A stretch of DNA of 64,000 nt, taken from the NCBI RefSeq assembly GCF_000368065.1, contig NZ_KB851200.1:186001-250000 (forward strand). The letters are read 5' to 3'. Below are positions 36,252 through 46,591 of this stretch, piece by piece. The notes below the pieces were generated by a model. The model saw only the letters and a list, made by a program, of their open reading frames with translations. It did no database searches and was not told the origin of the DNA. The DNA is from Acinetobacter seifertii. Lineage in GTDB: Bacteria > Pseudomonadota > Gammaproteobacteria > Pseudomonadales > Moraxellaceae. Every line of letters begins with the position of its first letter. Positions within the stretch are counted from its first letter, which is position 1. Made by a program: the position numbers and the translations under genes.

Positions 36252-37901
36252 TTAAATTTCGGTATTAACCAATGGTTGTTCTACTGTAAAAGTTGGAGGA
36301 GTTAAAACAGTTTTACGAATCTCTTTTGAAGTTTCTGGATAATCGAGCGTGTAGTGTAGTCCACGTGATTCTTTGCGGTGCATGGCACAGCGAACAATCA
36401 TCTCAGAAACGAGCACAAGATTACGCAGTTCAATCAGGTTTTTACTGACACGATAATCTTGATAATATTCAGTGATTTCACGCTTTAACATCTCTATACG
36501 GTGTAAAGCACGCTCTAAACGTTTTGTAGTTCTTACAATACCAACGTAGTTCCACATGGTTGAACGTAACTCATCCCAGTTTTGTAAAATCACCACATCT
36601 TCATCTGGGTTGGTTACTTGAGAGTCATCCCAAGTTGGTACTTCTGGTAATTTGAAGTTTTCATCAAACTTATTTTCGATGTCTTTTGCTGCACTCATGC
36701 CGTAAACAAAGCACTCAAGTAATGAGTTGCTTGCCATACGGTTTGCGCCATGTAAGCCTGTATAAGAGGTTTCACCAATTGCATATAGACCTTCAATATC
36801 GGTCTGACTATTTGAGTCAACTACAACACCACCACATGTATAGTGAGCTGCTGGCACTACTGGAATCATGTCTTTGGTAATGTCGATACCTAACTCAAGC
36901 AATCGTGCATAAAGTGTAGGGAAGTGCTCTTTAATAAATTCAGGTGATTTGTGGGTAATATCTAACCATACATGACGAATACCGAGACGCTTGATTTCGT
37001 GGTCAATGGTACGTGCCACAATATCGCGAGGAGCCAACTCTGCACGATCATCAAAACGAAGCATAAAACGTTCACCATCAGGCAAGCGTAAGTAAGCACC
37101 TTCACCACGCATCGCTTCAGTAATTAAAAAAGAACGTGCTTGTGGATGGTATAGGCAGGTTGGATGGAACTGGTTAAATTCCATATTCGCAACACGACAA
37201 CCTGCGCGGTAAGCCATCGCAATACCATCGCCTGTAGCAATATCAGGGTTAGACGTATAAAGGTAAGCTTTCATCGCACCACCGCAAGCAAGTGCGGTAA
37301 ATGGTGCAAGGAAGGTATGAACTTTTTCAGTGTTTTCGTCTAAGGCATACAAACCAATAGCGCGATTTACCTGATCTGTATGACCCAATTTATGCGACGT
37401 GATTAAATCAATCGCAATATAGTTTTCAAAAATAGTAATATTTTCGCGTTGTTTGGCGCGTTCAACCAATGTGGTTGAAATGGCTTTGCCTGTAGCATCA
37501 GCAGAATGGATAATGCGGCGCTGTGAGTGCCCACCTTCACGCGTTAAGTGAAGTTGCTCATCTTCATCTAAGGTGAACTGAACACCTTGCTCTAAAAGGA
37601 AATCAACAGAAGGGCGACCGCCTTCTACAGTATGTTGAACTGCATCTATTTCACATAAATGAGCACCTGCGATCATCGTGTCATTAATGTGTTGTTGAAT
37701 AGAGTCAGTTTCATCAAGAACAGCAGCAACACCGCCTTGTGCATAGAAGGTACTTGCTTCAGTCAAAGCAGCTTTGGCTAAAACTGCAATATTAAAATGA
37801 CTTGGTAACGATAAAGCCAGACTTAAACCAGCACCGCCACTGCCCACAATAATCACGTCAAAGTGGTGAATTGTCTGTTGATTAGGCATGTCCATTCGCA
37901 T
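36252..37901 (-). CDS. nadB: L-aspartate oxidase
   Basis: FAD enzyme oxidising aspartate to iminoaspartate, first step of de novo NAD synthesis. About 549 residues: an FAD-binding GxGxxG ([14 protein letters not shown], about 18-31), the substrate domain with [17 protein letters not shown] and the GEGAYLRL stretch, and a C-terminal helical domain. Start codon ambiguous among ATG 37901, 37895 and 37889 and a TTG at 37904; 37901 is chosen. It diverges from the DegP-like gene. Confidence 0.96.
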   Translation of the reverse strand: MRMDMPNQQTIHHFDVIIVGSGGAGLSLALSLPSHFNIAVLAKAALTEASTFYAQGGVAAVLDETDSIQQHINDTMIAGAHLCEIDAVQHTVEGGRPSVDFLLEQGVQFTLDEDEQLHLTREGGHSQRRIIHSADATGKAISTTLVERAKQRENITIFENYIAIDLITSHKLGHTDQVNRAIGLYALDENTEKVHTFLAPFTALACGGAMKAYLYTSNPDIATGDGIAMAYRAGCRVANMEFNQFHPTCLYHPQARSFLITEAMRGEGAYLRLPDGERFMLRFDDRAELAPRDIVARTIDHEIKRLGIRHVWLDITHKSPEFIKEHFPTLYARLLELGIDITKDMIPVVPAAHYTCGGVVVDSNSQTDIEGLYAIGETSYTGLHGANRMASNSLLECFVYGMSAAKDIENKFDENFKLPEVPTWDDSQVTNPDEDVVILQNWDELRSTMWNYVGIVRTTKRLERALHRIEMLKREITEYYQDYRVSKNLIELRNLVLVSEMIVRCAMHRKESRGLHYTLDYPETSKEIRKTVLTPPTFTVEQPLVNTEI

Positions 37902-38126
37902 CAATTTAAAACGTCCGCTAATGACACCCCTTTTTACCTAAAAAGGCAAGAGCTTAAGCGCTCTAAGTCACAGAAAAATTGCAATTACCTTAAAAAATTG
38001 CAATGTGTAAAATAAACGTGATCATGATGTCTTATAAGTAAACATATTGTTACGCACAATTCCAAAGCATTGTGATACAAAAGTTTTATTCTTATTTCTC
38101 GTAGACCAATTGTGGGTGAGCACCGA

Positions 38127-39503
38127 ATGAAATCTCGCTATTTACAACAAGGAATGTATGCAGCGGTATTTACAGTTGCCGCTGTTCAGGCAAACGCTGC
38201 TGTTGATTTTTCAAACCTCGTTGAACAAGTTAGTCCAGCTGTGGTGAGTGTAAATGTCGTAAAAAAAATGACTCAGGATGAACTGTTGCAACAGCAAGTT
38301 CCTGAAATTTTAAAACGTTTCTTTGGTAATCAGGTCATCATTCCACAGCAACAAGGTCCTCAAGAAAAAACCGCATACGGTAGTGCATTCTTTATTAGTA
38401 AAGATGGTTACTTACTCACAAACCATCATGTGATTGAAAATGCTTCCCGCATTAGTATTACTTTAAACGACCGTCGTGAAATTGATGCAACTGTTGTTGG
38501 TAGTGATGAACGTACCGATGTTGCCTTATTAAAAGTGAATGGGAATAATTATCCGGCTTTAAAAGTGGGTAATGTTGACCGCTTACGAGTCGGTGAGCCT
38601 GTTTTAGCGATTGGTTCACCATTTGGTTTTGATTACTCAGCCTCAGCAGGTATTGTCAGTGCTAAATCACGAAATATGAGTGGTGAAACCTCTGTACCGT
38701 TTATTCAAACAGATGTGGCTTTAAATCCAGGTAACTCAGGGGGTCCATTGTTTAATCAAAACGGTGAAGTAGTCGGAGTAAACTCACGTATCTTTAGTGG
38801 TACTGGTGGTTATATGGGCTTGTCTTTCTCTATTCCAATCGATGTTGCGATGGATGTAGCTGAACAGCTTAAAACCAAAGGGAAGGTTACTCGTTCATAC
38901 TTAGGCGTTATGATGCAAGATATTGATCGTAACCTTGCTGATGCCTACAAATTACCTAAACCAGAAGGTGCTCTTATCACACAAGTTACGCCAAATTCAC
39001 CTGCTCAAAAAGCAGGGCTTAGAGCTGGTGATGTGATTTTAAAACTTAATGGAACTTCTGTACTACGCACAAGTGATTTGCTCTATGCTTTAAACAAAGT
39101 ACAGCCAAATCAAACTGTTCAGTTTGAAGTATTACGTGATGATAAAACTCGTAATATCTCGGCAACTTTGGCAACCGCACCAGATGAAACACCAGCTACA
39201 GGTGCTCAGACTTCTGCCTCTAAAGGTCCGGTTTTAGGCATGAGTATTCGTGATTTAGCTGAGCCAGAGAAAAATGCATTGAGCGTAAAAGGTGGTATTT
39301 ATGTTCAAGATGTTCGCCGTGGTGGACTAGCATCATTGTCAAATATTATTCCGGGTGACGTGATTATTCAGGTTAATAATACTCAAATTTTGAATAGCCA
39401 AGATTTTGCAAAAGTTGTTTCTAACTTACAAAAAAATACGGTCGCACGTGTTGGAATCATTCGTCAAGGACAACGAGCAATGCTTGGTTTACGCATTCAG
39501 TAA
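38127..39503 (+). CDS. mucD: DegP/DegQ/MucD-family periplasmic serine protease
   Basis: A 458-residue HtrA protease with signal peptide (about 1-25), trypsin-like domain with triad H101/D131/S204 (GNSGGP), and two PDZ domains (about 255-345 and 360-450). It removes damaged periplasmic proteins and in Pseudomonas MucD restrains the sigma-E response. The start is the ATG at 38127, not an upstream GTG at 38112. Position next to nadB and before lepA corresponds to mucD of Pseudomonas; the gene symbol is by position. A terminator follows. Confidence 0.92.
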   Translation: MKSRYLQQGMYAAVFTVAAVQANAAVDFSNLVEQVSPAVVSVNVVKKMTQDELLQQQVPEILKRFFGNQVIIPQQQGPQEKTAYGSAFFISKDGYLLTNHHVIENASRISITLNDRREIDATVVGSDERTDVALLKVNGNNYPALKVGNVDRLRVGEPVLAIGSPFGFDYSASAGIVSAKSRNMSGETSVPFIQTDVALNPGNSGGPLFNQNGEVVGVNSRIFSGTGGYMGLSFSIPIDVAMDVAEQLKTKGKVTRSYLGVMMQDIDRNLADAYKLPKPEGALITQVTPNSPAQKAGLRAGDVILKLNGTSVLRTSDLLYALNKVQPNQTVQFEVLRDDKTRNISATLATAPDETPATGAQTSASKGPVLGMSIRDLAEPEKNALSVKGGIYVQDVRRGGLASLSNIIPGDVIIQVNNTQILNSQDFAKVVSNLQKNTVARVGIIRQGQRAMLGLRIQ

Positions 39504-39518
39504 AATGATTTAAAAATG

Positions 39519-39541
39519 AACCACCCTGAAAATGGGTGGTT
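39519..39541 (+). terminator. Terminator after the DegP-like gene
   Basis: Eight-bp stem (AACCACCC / GGGTGGTT), loop TGAAAAT, then TTTTTATT. Confidence 0.88.
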
Positions 39542-39623
39542 TTTTATTATTTGTATTCGGCATAATGTTCAATCTAGCTAATTTAATTGTGGTTTTAGGT
39601 TTAATGATTAAAGTGGGTGTTTT

Positions 39624-40079
39624 GTGAGCAGTATTTTCGATTTGCATATTCAGGTTCAGCCACAGCATATTGATGCCTTGGGCCATGTTAACAATGTAAT
39701 GTATGTCCAATGGATGCAAGATGTTGCTGCTGCTCATGTTGAAACATTAGGGGTAGGTGTAACCAAATACCTTGAACTTAAACATGCAATGGTTGCTGTT
39801 GAGCATCATGTGCAATACCGTAAGGCTGCGTTTGAAGGCGAAGAAATTATATTGCGGACATGGCTAGATGATATCAATGCGCTTTACTCATTTCGCCAGT
39901 ATGTTTTTTATCGTCCCTCTGATCAGGCAGTTTTATTTGTTGGGAATACCAAATGGGCATGTATTGAAATTGCATCAGGCCGACCAAAACGGATGTCACC
40001 AACTTTTACACAAGCCTACAAGCCCCTTGATTCAAGTATAAATCCTTTAGATTTTACTATTTCATATAGAAGCCATTAA
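39624..40079 (+). CDS. Acyl-CoA thioesterase (FadM/YbgC-like hotdog)
   Basis: A 151-residue hotdog thioesterase with the IDALGHVNNVMYVQWMQD motif (about 18-35), where the D (in the QHIDALGHVNN stretch) is the catalytic aspartate position of 4HBT-type enzymes. GTG start at 39624. It lies in the mucD-lepA interval, not a usual neighbour of either, and is 14 bp from a GNAT gene. Confidence 0.84.
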   Translation: MSSIFDLHIQVQPQHIDALGHVNNVMYVQWMQDVAAAHVETLGVGVTKYLELKHAMVAVEHHVQYRKAAFEGEEIILRTWLDDINALYSFRQYVFYRPSDQAVLFVGNTKWACIEIASGRPKRMSPTFTQAYKPLDSSINPLDFTISYRSH

Positions 40080-40092
40080 GAGAGATCAAAAT

Positions 40093-40641
40093 TTGGAGCA
40101 TTTATTTTCGATTGAAACTTCTAGACTAATTTTAAGTGAACTGGAGGAAAGTGACAAAACATCTGTTTTTGAATTATTTTCAAATTCAACAGTACTTGAA
40201 TTCTATGATTTGAAACCTTTTGTTTCCTTAGAAGAAGCGGAAGTTTTGATTGAAAAAATGCATCTAAAATGGAAGACATGTATAGGTTTTAGGCATGCTA
40301 TCCGCCTTAAACAAGATAGAACTATGTTGGGAACATGTGGTGTAAATAGCATCAAGCAAGTTGATAATGATTTTGCTGTAGTGATTGGTTATGAGCTTCA
40401 TCCTAAAGCATGGGGTATTGGTTATATGCAAGAAGCACTTACAGGGATAATTCAGCATTTGAAGCAAGAACTTTTATTTGAGAAAAAAATAAAATATATT
40501 TGGGCTGAAATATTTGAATGGAACATTAAATCTCAGCAAGTTGTAAATAATCTTGGATTTGAATTAATTGGTAAAACAGTTAATCATACTAACAATACGG
40601 TATCTGACAACTTACTTAAGTTTGAGCTGAAGTTGTACTAA
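40093..40641 (+). CDS. GNAT-family N-acetyltransferase (RimJ/RimL-like)
   Basis: A 182-residue GNAT of the RimJ/RimL-type with ETSRLILSELEESD at the start, the Ac-CoA loop (about 96-108, YELHPKAWGIGYMQEAL) and a Gly-Phe pattern near the end (NLGFELIGK). Start is probably the TTG at 40093 preceded by AGAGAG. AT-rich composition is similar to neighbours. Substrate not known; likely coupled to the thioesterase upstream. Confidence 0.8.
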   Translation: MEHLFSIETSRLILSELEESDKTSVFELFSNSTVLEFYDLKPFVSLEEAEVLIEKMHLKWKTCIGFRHAIRLKQDRTMLGTCGVNSIKQVDNDFAVVIGYELHPKAWGIGYMQEALTGIIQHLKQELLFEKKIKYIWAEIFEWNIKSQQVVNNLGFELIGKTVNHTNNTVSDNLLKFELKLY

Positions 40642-40737
40642 TTTAAGTTTTCTTTAAAGAACATTACTTGGTTACATAAAGAAGTTTAAAAGCTTTTTTT
40701 AAAAGAAATAATTTATATCTTTTTCATTTCTGCAATC

Positions 40738-40746
40738 TGCTATAAT
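40738..40746 (+). promoter_or_regulatory. Extended -10 promoter of lepA
   Basis: TGC followed by consensus TATAAT (40741-40746), 78 bases before the lepA ATG. The TGn makes an extended -10 that can work without a good -35, which is lacking here. Confidence 0.65.
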
Positions 40747-40824
40747 CTCTCGCAATTTGTTAAACCGCTTTGGCTATGTATTAAAACAAGCTACATAGCA
40801 CTTTATATTTTCTCAAGGTAGCCC

Positions 40825-42642
40825 ATGGCGCAAGCTAAAAAATCCGTTGATATCAAAAATATCCGAAACTTCTCGATTATCGCTCATATTGATCATGGTA
40901 AGTCTACTTTAGCTGACCGTTTCATTCAGATGTGTGGTGGCCTACAAGATCGTGAGATGCAAGCTCAGGTCTTGGACTCAATGGAGCTTGAGCGCGAACG
41001 TGGGATTACCATTAAAGCAGCGTCTGTGACATTGTATTACACCCATCCAAATGGGCAGGAATATCAGCTTAATTTTATTGATACACCTGGGCACGTTGAC
41101 TTCTCGTATGAAGTTTCTCGTTCGTTAGCTGCATGTGAAGGTGCATTATTGGTTGTTGATGCTGCGCAAGGCGTAGAAGCACAATCAGTTGCAAACTGTT
41201 ATACAGCTATTGAACAAGGTCTCGAAGTTCTTCCTATTTTGAATAAAATTGATTTACCGCAGGCTGAACCTGAACGTGTAATTCATGAAATTGAAGAAAT
41301 TATCGGGATTGAAGCGACAGATGCACCGACTTGTTCAGCAAAAACAGGTTTAGGCGTTGAAGGTGTATTAGAGCGTTTAGTTGATGTTATTCCGGCACCA
41401 GAAGGTGACCGTGAAGCTCCACTTCAAGCGTTAATTATCGATTCATGGTTTGATAACTACTTAGGTGTAGTTTCTCTTGTTCGTATCAAACAAGGTCGTA
41501 TCCGTAAGGGCGACAAAATGTTGGTTAAGTCGACAGGACAAACTCATCCAGTAACTTCTGTTGGTGTATTTAATCCTAAGCATACTGAAACAGATATTCT
41601 TGAAGCTGGTGAAGTAGGTTTTGTTATTGCAGGTATTAAAGACATTTTTGGTGCACCAGTAGGTGATACCATTACACTTGCGACTACACCAGACGTTGCA
41701 ACGTTACCAGGTTTCAAAAAGGTTAAACCGCAGGTTTATGCGGGTCTTTTCCCAATCGATTCAAGTGACTTTGAACCATTCCGCGAAGCATTACAGAAAT
41801 TACAAATTAACGATTCTGCCTTGTTCTTTGAACCTGAAAGTTCAGATGCACTTGGTTTCGGTTTCCGCTGTGGTTTCTTGGGCATGTTGCATATGGAAAT
41901 CGTACAAGAGCGTTTAGAGCGTGAGTACGATCTCGATTTAATTAGCTCTGCACCAACAGTAGTTTATGAAGCTGTTACCAAAAAAGGTGAGACGATCTAT
42001 ATCGATAGTCCATCTAAAATGCCAGATGGTTCAGTTGTTGAAGATTTACGTGAGCCAATTGCTGAATGTCACATTCTTGTGCCGCAAGAATACTTAGGTA
42101 ATGTCATGACCTTATGTATTGAGCGTCGTGGTGTACAAAAAGACATGAAATTCTTAGGTAATCAAGTTTCGATTACTTTTGAAATTCCAATGGCTGAAGT
42201 CGTAATGGATTTCTTTGACAAGCTTAAATCATGTTCACGTGGTTTTGCATCGCTAGACTATAACTTTGTACGTTTTGAAAGTTCATCTTTAGTTAAGGTT
42301 GATGTGCTAATTAATAGTGAAAAGGTTGATGCCTTGGCTATGATTTGTCACCGTAATGATGCTCGTCATCGTGGTATTGCTCTAGTTGAAAAAATGAAAG
42401 ACTTGATTCCGCGTCAGATGTTTGATGTGGCAATTCAGGCTGCCATTGGTGCGCAAATTATTGCTCGTTCGACCGTTAAGGCGATGCGTAAAAACGTCCT
42501 AGCAAAATGTTATGGCGGTGACGTGTCTCGTAAGAAGAAATTACTTTCTAAACAAAAAGAAGGTAAGAAACGTATGAAACAAGTGGGTAGTGTAGAAATT
42601 CCACAAGAAGCGTTCTTAGCTGTTTTGAAAGTAGAAAGATAA
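40825..42642 (+). CDS. lepA: Elongation factor 4 (LepA)
   Basis: Ribosomal translocase GTPase that back-translocates stalled ribosomes. The 605-residue protein has G1 AHIDHGKST (about 19-27), G2/G3 with RGITIKAA and [14 protein letters not shown], and the LepA-specific C-terminal domain. It starts the lepA-lepB-DUF4845-rnc-era unit and is preceded by an extended -10 promoter. Confidence 0.98.
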   Translation: MAQAKKSVDIKNIRNFSIIAHIDHGKSTLADRFIQMCGGLQDREMQAQVLDSMELERERGITIKAASVTLYYTHPNGQEYQLNFIDTPGHVDFSYEVSRSLAACEGALLVVDAAQGVEAQSVANCYTAIEQGLEVLPILNKIDLPQAEPERVIHEIEEIIGIEATDAPTCSAKTGLGVEGVLERLVDVIPAPEGDREAPLQALIIDSWFDNYLGVVSLVRIKQGRIRKGDKMLVKSTGQTHPVTSVGVFNPKHTETDILEAGEVGFVIAGIKDIFGAPVGDTITLATTPDVATLPGFKKVKPQVYAGLFPIDSSDFEPFREALQKLQINDSALFFEPESSDALGFGFRCGFLGMLHMEIVQERLEREYDLDLISSAPTVVYEAVTKKGETIYIDSPSKMPDGSVVEDLREPIAECHILVPQEYLGNVMTLCIERRGVQKDMKFLGNQVSITFEIPMAEVVMDFFDKLKSCSRGFASLDYNFVRFESSSLVKVDVLINSEKVDALAMICHRNDARHRGIALVEKMKDLIPRQMFDVAIQAAIGAQIIARSTVKAMRKNVLAKCYGGDVSRKKKLLSKQKEGKKRMKQVGSVEIPQEAFLAVLKVER

Positions 42643-42649
42643 AAGAAAG

Positions 42650-42678
42650 GGCTGGGATGAACTTATATTCTCCCAGCC
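42650..42678 (+). promoter_or_regulatory. Hairpin between lepA and lepB
   Basis: Perfect GGCTGGGA / TCCCAGCC arms around a 13-base loop, without T tract. A second small hairpin follows at 42688-42700. Two stems in the leader of the lepB-DUF4845-rnc segment could be processing sites for RNase III, encoded downstream. Confidence 0.5.
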
Positions 42679-42687
42679 ATAAAGCAA

Positions 42688-42700
42688 GCAGCTAGGCTGC
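42688..42700 (+). promoter_or_regulatory. Second small hairpin upstream of lepB
   Basis: GCAGC-TAG-GCTGC, ending 12 bases before the lepB GTG. It may partly mask translation initiation; the ribosome site GTGAGG lies between this hairpin and the start. Confidence 0.35.
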
Positions 42701-42712
42701 GAGTGAGGTCAT

Positions 42713-43540
42713 GTGGATTTTGATTTTAATTTAATTCTTGTTCCAGTTACGCTGATTTTATTTGCAGTGTGGTTGCTAGATAAGCTCGTTTTTAAACAGC
42801 GTGCGAATAAAGGGCGAGAGAACGAAAATTTTGTTATTACATGGGCCTATGACTTTTGGCCAGTTTTAGCCGTTGTGCTTGTATTACGTTCATTCCTTTA
42901 TGAACCATTTAACATTCCATCAGACTCTATGGTTCCAACTTTAGAGACTGGCGATTTTATTTTGGTTAACAAGTTTGACTATGGTGTTCGTTTACCTATC
43001 GTCAATAAAAAAGTGATTGATGTTGGTGAGCCTAAACGTGGTGATGTCATTGTATTCCGTTATCCACCTCAGCCGACTATTAGCTACATTAAACGTGTAA
43101 TTGGTTTACCGGGTGATCATATTGTTTATGATCATGGGCAATTGATTATTAATGGTCAAAAAATTCCTAAAGTAGCAACTCAGTTTAGTCGTGAAAAAGA
43201 TGCTTTAGATACACCTACGTCGATTTATCATAAAGAAACGATTGGTGATCATACATTTACAATGCGTGAGCTTGAAGGCGTAAACGTTGCGCGTCAGGCA
43301 CCTTTTATCAACTATGTTGATAATGGCAAATATTCGAACCAAGACGGTTTATATTGGGAAGTGACAGTTCCAAAAGGACATTACTTTGCAATGGGGGACA
43401 ACCGTGATCAAAGTGCTGACAGTCGTTTCTGGGGCTTTGTTCCTGAAGAAAACTTAACAGGCCGAGCTTTCTATGTCTGGATGCATAAAGAACCTGGTTT
43501 CCACCTGCCAAGCTTTAGCCGAAATGGAAAAATAGATTAA
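42713..43540 (+). CDS. lepB: Signal peptidase I
   Basis: Cleaves signal peptides at the periplasmic face. The 275-residue protein has two N-terminal membrane segments (about 5-25 and 48-65), catalytic S72 in the SDSM motif, general base K127 in KRVIGLPGD and the C-terminal GDNRDQSADSRFWG box. GTG start at 42713. Normal length for the family; 70 bp after lepA. Confidence 0.96.
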   Translation: MDFDFNLILVPVTLILFAVWLLDKLVFKQRANKGRENENFVITWAYDFWPVLAVVLVLRSFLYEPFNIPSDSMVPTLETGDFILVNKFDYGVRLPIVNKKVIDVGEPKRGDVIVFRYPPQPTISYIKRVIGLPGDHIVYDHGQLIINGQKIPKVATQFSREKDALDTPTSIYHKETIGDHTFTMRELEGVNVARQAPFINYVDNGKYSNQDGLYWEVTVPKGHYFAMGDNRDQSADSRFWGFVPEENLTGRAFYVWMHKEPGFHLPSFSRNGKID

Positions 43541-43563
43541 AAACAACCATTAGGAAAACAAAA

Positions 43564-43938
43564 ATGCGTAAGGCACAACAGGGTACTTCGTATTTAGCAA
43601 TTTTATTTGGGGTGGTCATATTTGCAGTTGCGGCGAAAGCCGTACTTGCAGTTTGGCCAGCATATTGGGATGATCGTGTGATTAATAATCAGATTACTGA
43701 GCTTATGCAACAAAGCTCAGCTGATACCACACCCCAAAAGTTTATGACACAAATGGATCAACGACTTGAAATGAACAATATTCGTGACCTCCATTTTAAG
43801 GAGATTGCAGAAGTGTTTAACCAATCGGGTCTAATTGTCAAAAAGAAATATGAAGTAAGAAAACCATTCTTACTAAATATTGATTTAGTTTTAACATTTG
43901 AGAAGAGTTTTGACAAAACATCAGTTCAAACTAAGTGA
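43564..43938 (+). CDS. DUF4845 membrane protein
   Basis: A 124-residue protein with an N-terminal membrane helix (about 9-32) and a small alpha/beta extracytoplasmic domain, in the position between lepB and rnc that DUF4845 proteins take in many gammaproteobacteria. Begins RKAQQGTSYLAILFG. Its 3' end overlaps the rnc start region by 29 bp. Function unknown. Confidence 0.82.
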   Translation: MRKAQQGTSYLAILFGVVIFAVAAKAVLAVWPAYWDDRVINNQITELMQQSSADTTPQKFMTQMDQRLEMNNIRDLHFKEIAEVFNQSGLIVKKKYEVRKPFLLNIDLVLTFEKSFDKTSVQTK

Positions 43939-44602
43939 TCCTCGCTTACTCAGTCGGATCGGTTATCAATTTAAGCAGCCCGAATTGCTACAGTTAGCTT
44001 TGACTCATCGTTCGGTGAGTCATAGGTATAACTATGAACGTTTGGAGTTTTTAGGCGATTCGCTATTGGGGATGATCATCGCCAATTATTTATATCATGC
44101 CTACCCGCATGAAAATGAGGGGCGTTTAACGCGTATGCGTGCGACTCTGGTTCGCCAAGAAGCTTTAGGTAAAATTGCAACCGATTTGCAACTTAGTCGG
44201 TGTTTAATATTAAGCACGGGCGAATTGAAATCTGGTGGTCATCATCGTGAGTCAATATTGGCAGATACTGTAGAAGCGATTATTGGCGCAATATATCTTG
44301 ATTGTAGTGACCTGAACCTACTTAACGATATTGTGTTAAAATGGTATGTACCTTATTTAGATCATATTGAGCCAACAGATCAACTCAAGGATCCAAAATC
44401 ACGTTTACAAGAGTATCTACAAGCACGTAAAAAACATCTCCCTGTTTACGAGGTTGTAGATATTCAGGGTGATGCGCCTCATCAGCACTTTAAAGTCGAA
44501 TGTTTGGTAGATGGTTTACCAAAGATTTATGGTGAGGGGTCAAGTCGTCGTTTTGCCGAGCAGGCAGCAGCGGCGGAAATTTTAAAGTTATTGGAGCAAT
44601 AA
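43910..44602 (+). CDS. rnc: Ribonuclease III
   Basis: Double-strand RNA endonuclease for rRNA and mRNA processing. 230 residues: RNase III domain with signature [13 protein letters not shown] (about 41-53) and acidic metal-site residues, and a double-stranded RNA-binding domain (about 155-228, ending in [12 protein letters not shown]). Two TTG codons (43898 and 43910) are possible starts; 43910 is chosen because GAGAAGAG lies just upstream. Frame overlaps DUF4845 by 29 bp. Confidence 0.96.
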   Translation: MTKHQFKLSDPRLLSRIGYQFKQPELLQLALTHRSVSHRYNYERLEFLGDSLLGMIIANYLYHAYPHENEGRLTRMRATLVRQEALGKIATDLQLSRCLILSTGELKSGGHHRESILADTVEAIIGAIYLDCSDLNLLNDIVLKWYVPYLDHIEPTDQLKDPKSRLQEYLQARKKHLPVYEVVDIQGDAPHQHFKVECLVDGLPKIYGEGSSRRFAEQAAAAEILKLLEQ

Positions 44603-44607
44603 CCTGC

Positions 44608-45636
44608 ATGTCGATGCATTCTGATCAAATCAATCCAGATTCAAATGAAAACCAAGATCCAAACAATCTGATTGATCAATTTTTTAGTTCCAAAGGCGTT
44701 ACAATTCCTTCGGATTTTAAGAGCGGATTTGTGGCGATTGTGGGACGTCCAAATGTGGGTAAATCTACCCTCATGAACCATTTATTGGGTCAAAAGCTTT
44801 CTATTACTTCGCGTAAACCTCAAACGACACGCCATAAAATTATTGGTATTGATTCACGTGAAAAAATGCAAGCGGTCTATGTTGATACACCGGGGATGCA
44901 TAAGAAAGAAGTACGTGCCATCAATAAAATGATGAACCGTGCTGCGCATTCTGCACTACGTGACGTTAACTTAGTTTTATTTGTTATCGATGCCTATAAG
45001 TGGACTCAAAATGACGATTTAGTGCTTGAGAAACTCAAGAATGCTGAAATGCCAGTTATTTTGGTGATTAACAAAGCTGATACTTTTGAAGATAAAAGAG
45101 AGATTCTTCCTCTAATTCAAGAGCGTACTAAGCTTATGAATTTTGCTGAGATTGTTCCTGTTTCTGCTCTACGTGGAGCTAACTTGGAACATTTAAGTGA
45201 AACGATTGAAAAATATCTTCCTTATCAGCCACCACTGTATTCATTTGATCAAATTACGGACCGTTCTGAGCGCTTCTTAGCAAGTGAGATCATCCGTGAA
45301 AAAATCATGCGTCAGTTGGGCGAAGAGCTTCCATATGATTTAACAGTACAAATTGAATCTTTCAAAACGGAAGAAGAAACTGTTAATGAGAAAACGGGAC
45401 GATTAAAACCAGCTTGTACTTATATCGATGCAACTATTTTTGTGGATCGTGCTGGTCAAAAAGCAATCGTAATTGGTGAGAAAGGTGCCAAGCTTAAAAC
45501 GATTGGTATGGATGCCCGTAAAGATATGGAAAAAATGTTCGAACAAAAGATCATGCTTACCTTATGGGTTAAGGTTAAAGGCGGTTGGTCTGATGATGAG
45601 CGTGCTTTAAAAAGTTTAGGATATAGTGATATCTAA
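44608..45636 (+). CDS. era: Era GTPase
   Basis: Ribosome-assembly GTPase that binds the 3' end of 16S rRNA. The 342-residue protein has an extra N-terminal stretch of about 40 residues rich in Asn/Asp before the G domain (VGRPNVGKS, about 45-53; [13 protein letters not shown]), then a KH domain with [11 protein letters not shown] (about 290). E. coli Era has about 301 residues, so this form is longer at the N-terminus. 5 bp from rnc. Confidence 0.96.
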   Translation: MSMHSDQINPDSNENQDPNNLIDQFFSSKGVTIPSDFKSGFVAIVGRPNVGKSTLMNHLLGQKLSITSRKPQTTRHKIIGIDSREKMQAVYVDTPGMHKKEVRAINKMMNRAAHSALRDVNLVLFVIDAYKWTQNDDLVLEKLKNAEMPVILVINKADTFEDKREILPLIQERTKLMNFAEIVPVSALRGANLEHLSETIEKYLPYQPPLYSFDQITDRSERFLASEIIREKIMRQLGEELPYDLTVQIESFKTEEETVNEKTGRLKPACTYIDATIFVDRAGQKAIVIGEKGAKLKTIGMDARKDMEKMFEQKIMLTLWVKVKGGWSDDERALKSLGYSDI

Positions 45637-45654
45637 GAAGCAGGGAATACTGGT

Positions 45655-45855
45655 ATGAAAGCAATTACATCAATATTAGCTATTGTTGGATGTGCATTGA
45701 TGTTGCAAGGTTGTGTATACAAGCTTGTAACCGTACCAGTAGGTATTGCTTATAAAACAACTAAAGGTGTAGTGAAGGGTACAGCTGCTGTTGTAGGAGC
45801 TGTAATTCCTGATGGTGACGACGACGATAAGAAAGAAAAAGAATCTAAGGAATAG
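45655..45855 (+). CDS. Small lipoprotein between era and recO
   Basis: A 66-residue predicted lipoprotein: signal with lipobox LQGC (Cys at about 20), a hydrophobic Gly/Val-rich helix (about 27-50, PVGIAYKTTKGVVKGTAAVVGAV) and an acidic DDDDKKEKESKE tail. This type, a glycine-zipper-like lipoprotein in Acinetobacter, I recall as NF038104-family; name from memory. It is in operon with era and recO, but its function is not known. Confidence 0.78.
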   Translation: MKAITSILAIVGCALMLQGCVYKLVTVPVGIAYKTTKGVVKGTAAVVGAVIPDGDDDDKKEKESKE

Positions 45856-45864
45856 TTTCTTTTT

Positions 45865-46578
45865 ATGATGCGCAATGAAATCCTGCATGGATATATGATT
45901 CATCATCGTAAATATCGTGAAAAAAGCCATATTGTGCATCTCTTCACTCAAGAGTATGGGCGAGTCGATGGTATTTTAAGACAGACTCCACCCCCTCAAT
46001 ATCAGCCTATCCGCTTACAAGCTACGGGTAAAAGTGAACTGAAAAATTTTACGAAGCTGGAAATACTAAATCAGCCAGTTTTCTTTTTTGGTGATGCTTT
46101 TTTCGCTGGTTTTTATTTAAATGAAATTATTTTAAGACTTTGCCCTTTAGAAGAGGCAATGCCGCAAACATTTGAACAATATCAATTAACACTACTTCAA
46201 CTACAAGAATTGTCTTCGCACGAAAACCCAGATCTCTTTCTTAGACAGATATTAAGACAGTTTGAACATGCCTTGCTTCCTGAGTTAGGTTACGCTATTG
46301 ATTTTTCAGTTGATAGCTCCCAAAAAGAAATTTTGCCGCATCAATTTTATCAATTTCAAGTGACTGAAGGCTTTGCTCCAGTCGTTCAGGCAGGCCGTTC
46401 ATCTCTGTCTGGAAAAGCAATTTTATCTATGTTGGACTATGAGCAAGGTCAGGATTTTTCTCACGAACAATTGCAATTATTAGGTAAACTATACCGTCAA
46501 ATGATTACATCGCTTTTAGGAGATCGTCCCCTAAAAAGTCGACAATTGTGGATTCAAAACACTCAAACTCAATCGTAA
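45865..46578 (+). CDS. recO: RecO, DNA-repair mediator
   Basis: Helps RecR/RecA replace SSB at gaps and anneals strands. The 237-residue protein has an N-terminal OB-fold (HRKYREKSHIVHLFTQEYGRVDG, read residues 14-36 in short pieces) and a helical C-terminus without the four-cysteine zinc motif of some RecO. Belongs to the lepA-recO-pdxJ block as in other gammaproteobacteria. Confidence 0.93.
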   Translation: MMRNEILHGYMIHHRKYREKSHIVHLFTQEYGRVDGILRQTPPPQYQPIRLQATGKSELKNFTKLEILNQPVFFFGDAFFAGFYLNEIILRLCPLEEAMPQTFEQYQLTLLQLQELSSHENPDLFLRQILRQFEHALLPELGYAIDFSVDSSQKEILPHQFYQFQVTEGFAPVVQAGRSSLSGKAILSMLDYEQGQDFSHEQLQLLGKLYRQMITSLLGDRPLKSRQLWIQNTQTQS

Positions 46579-46591
46579 TTAGGATTTATTT

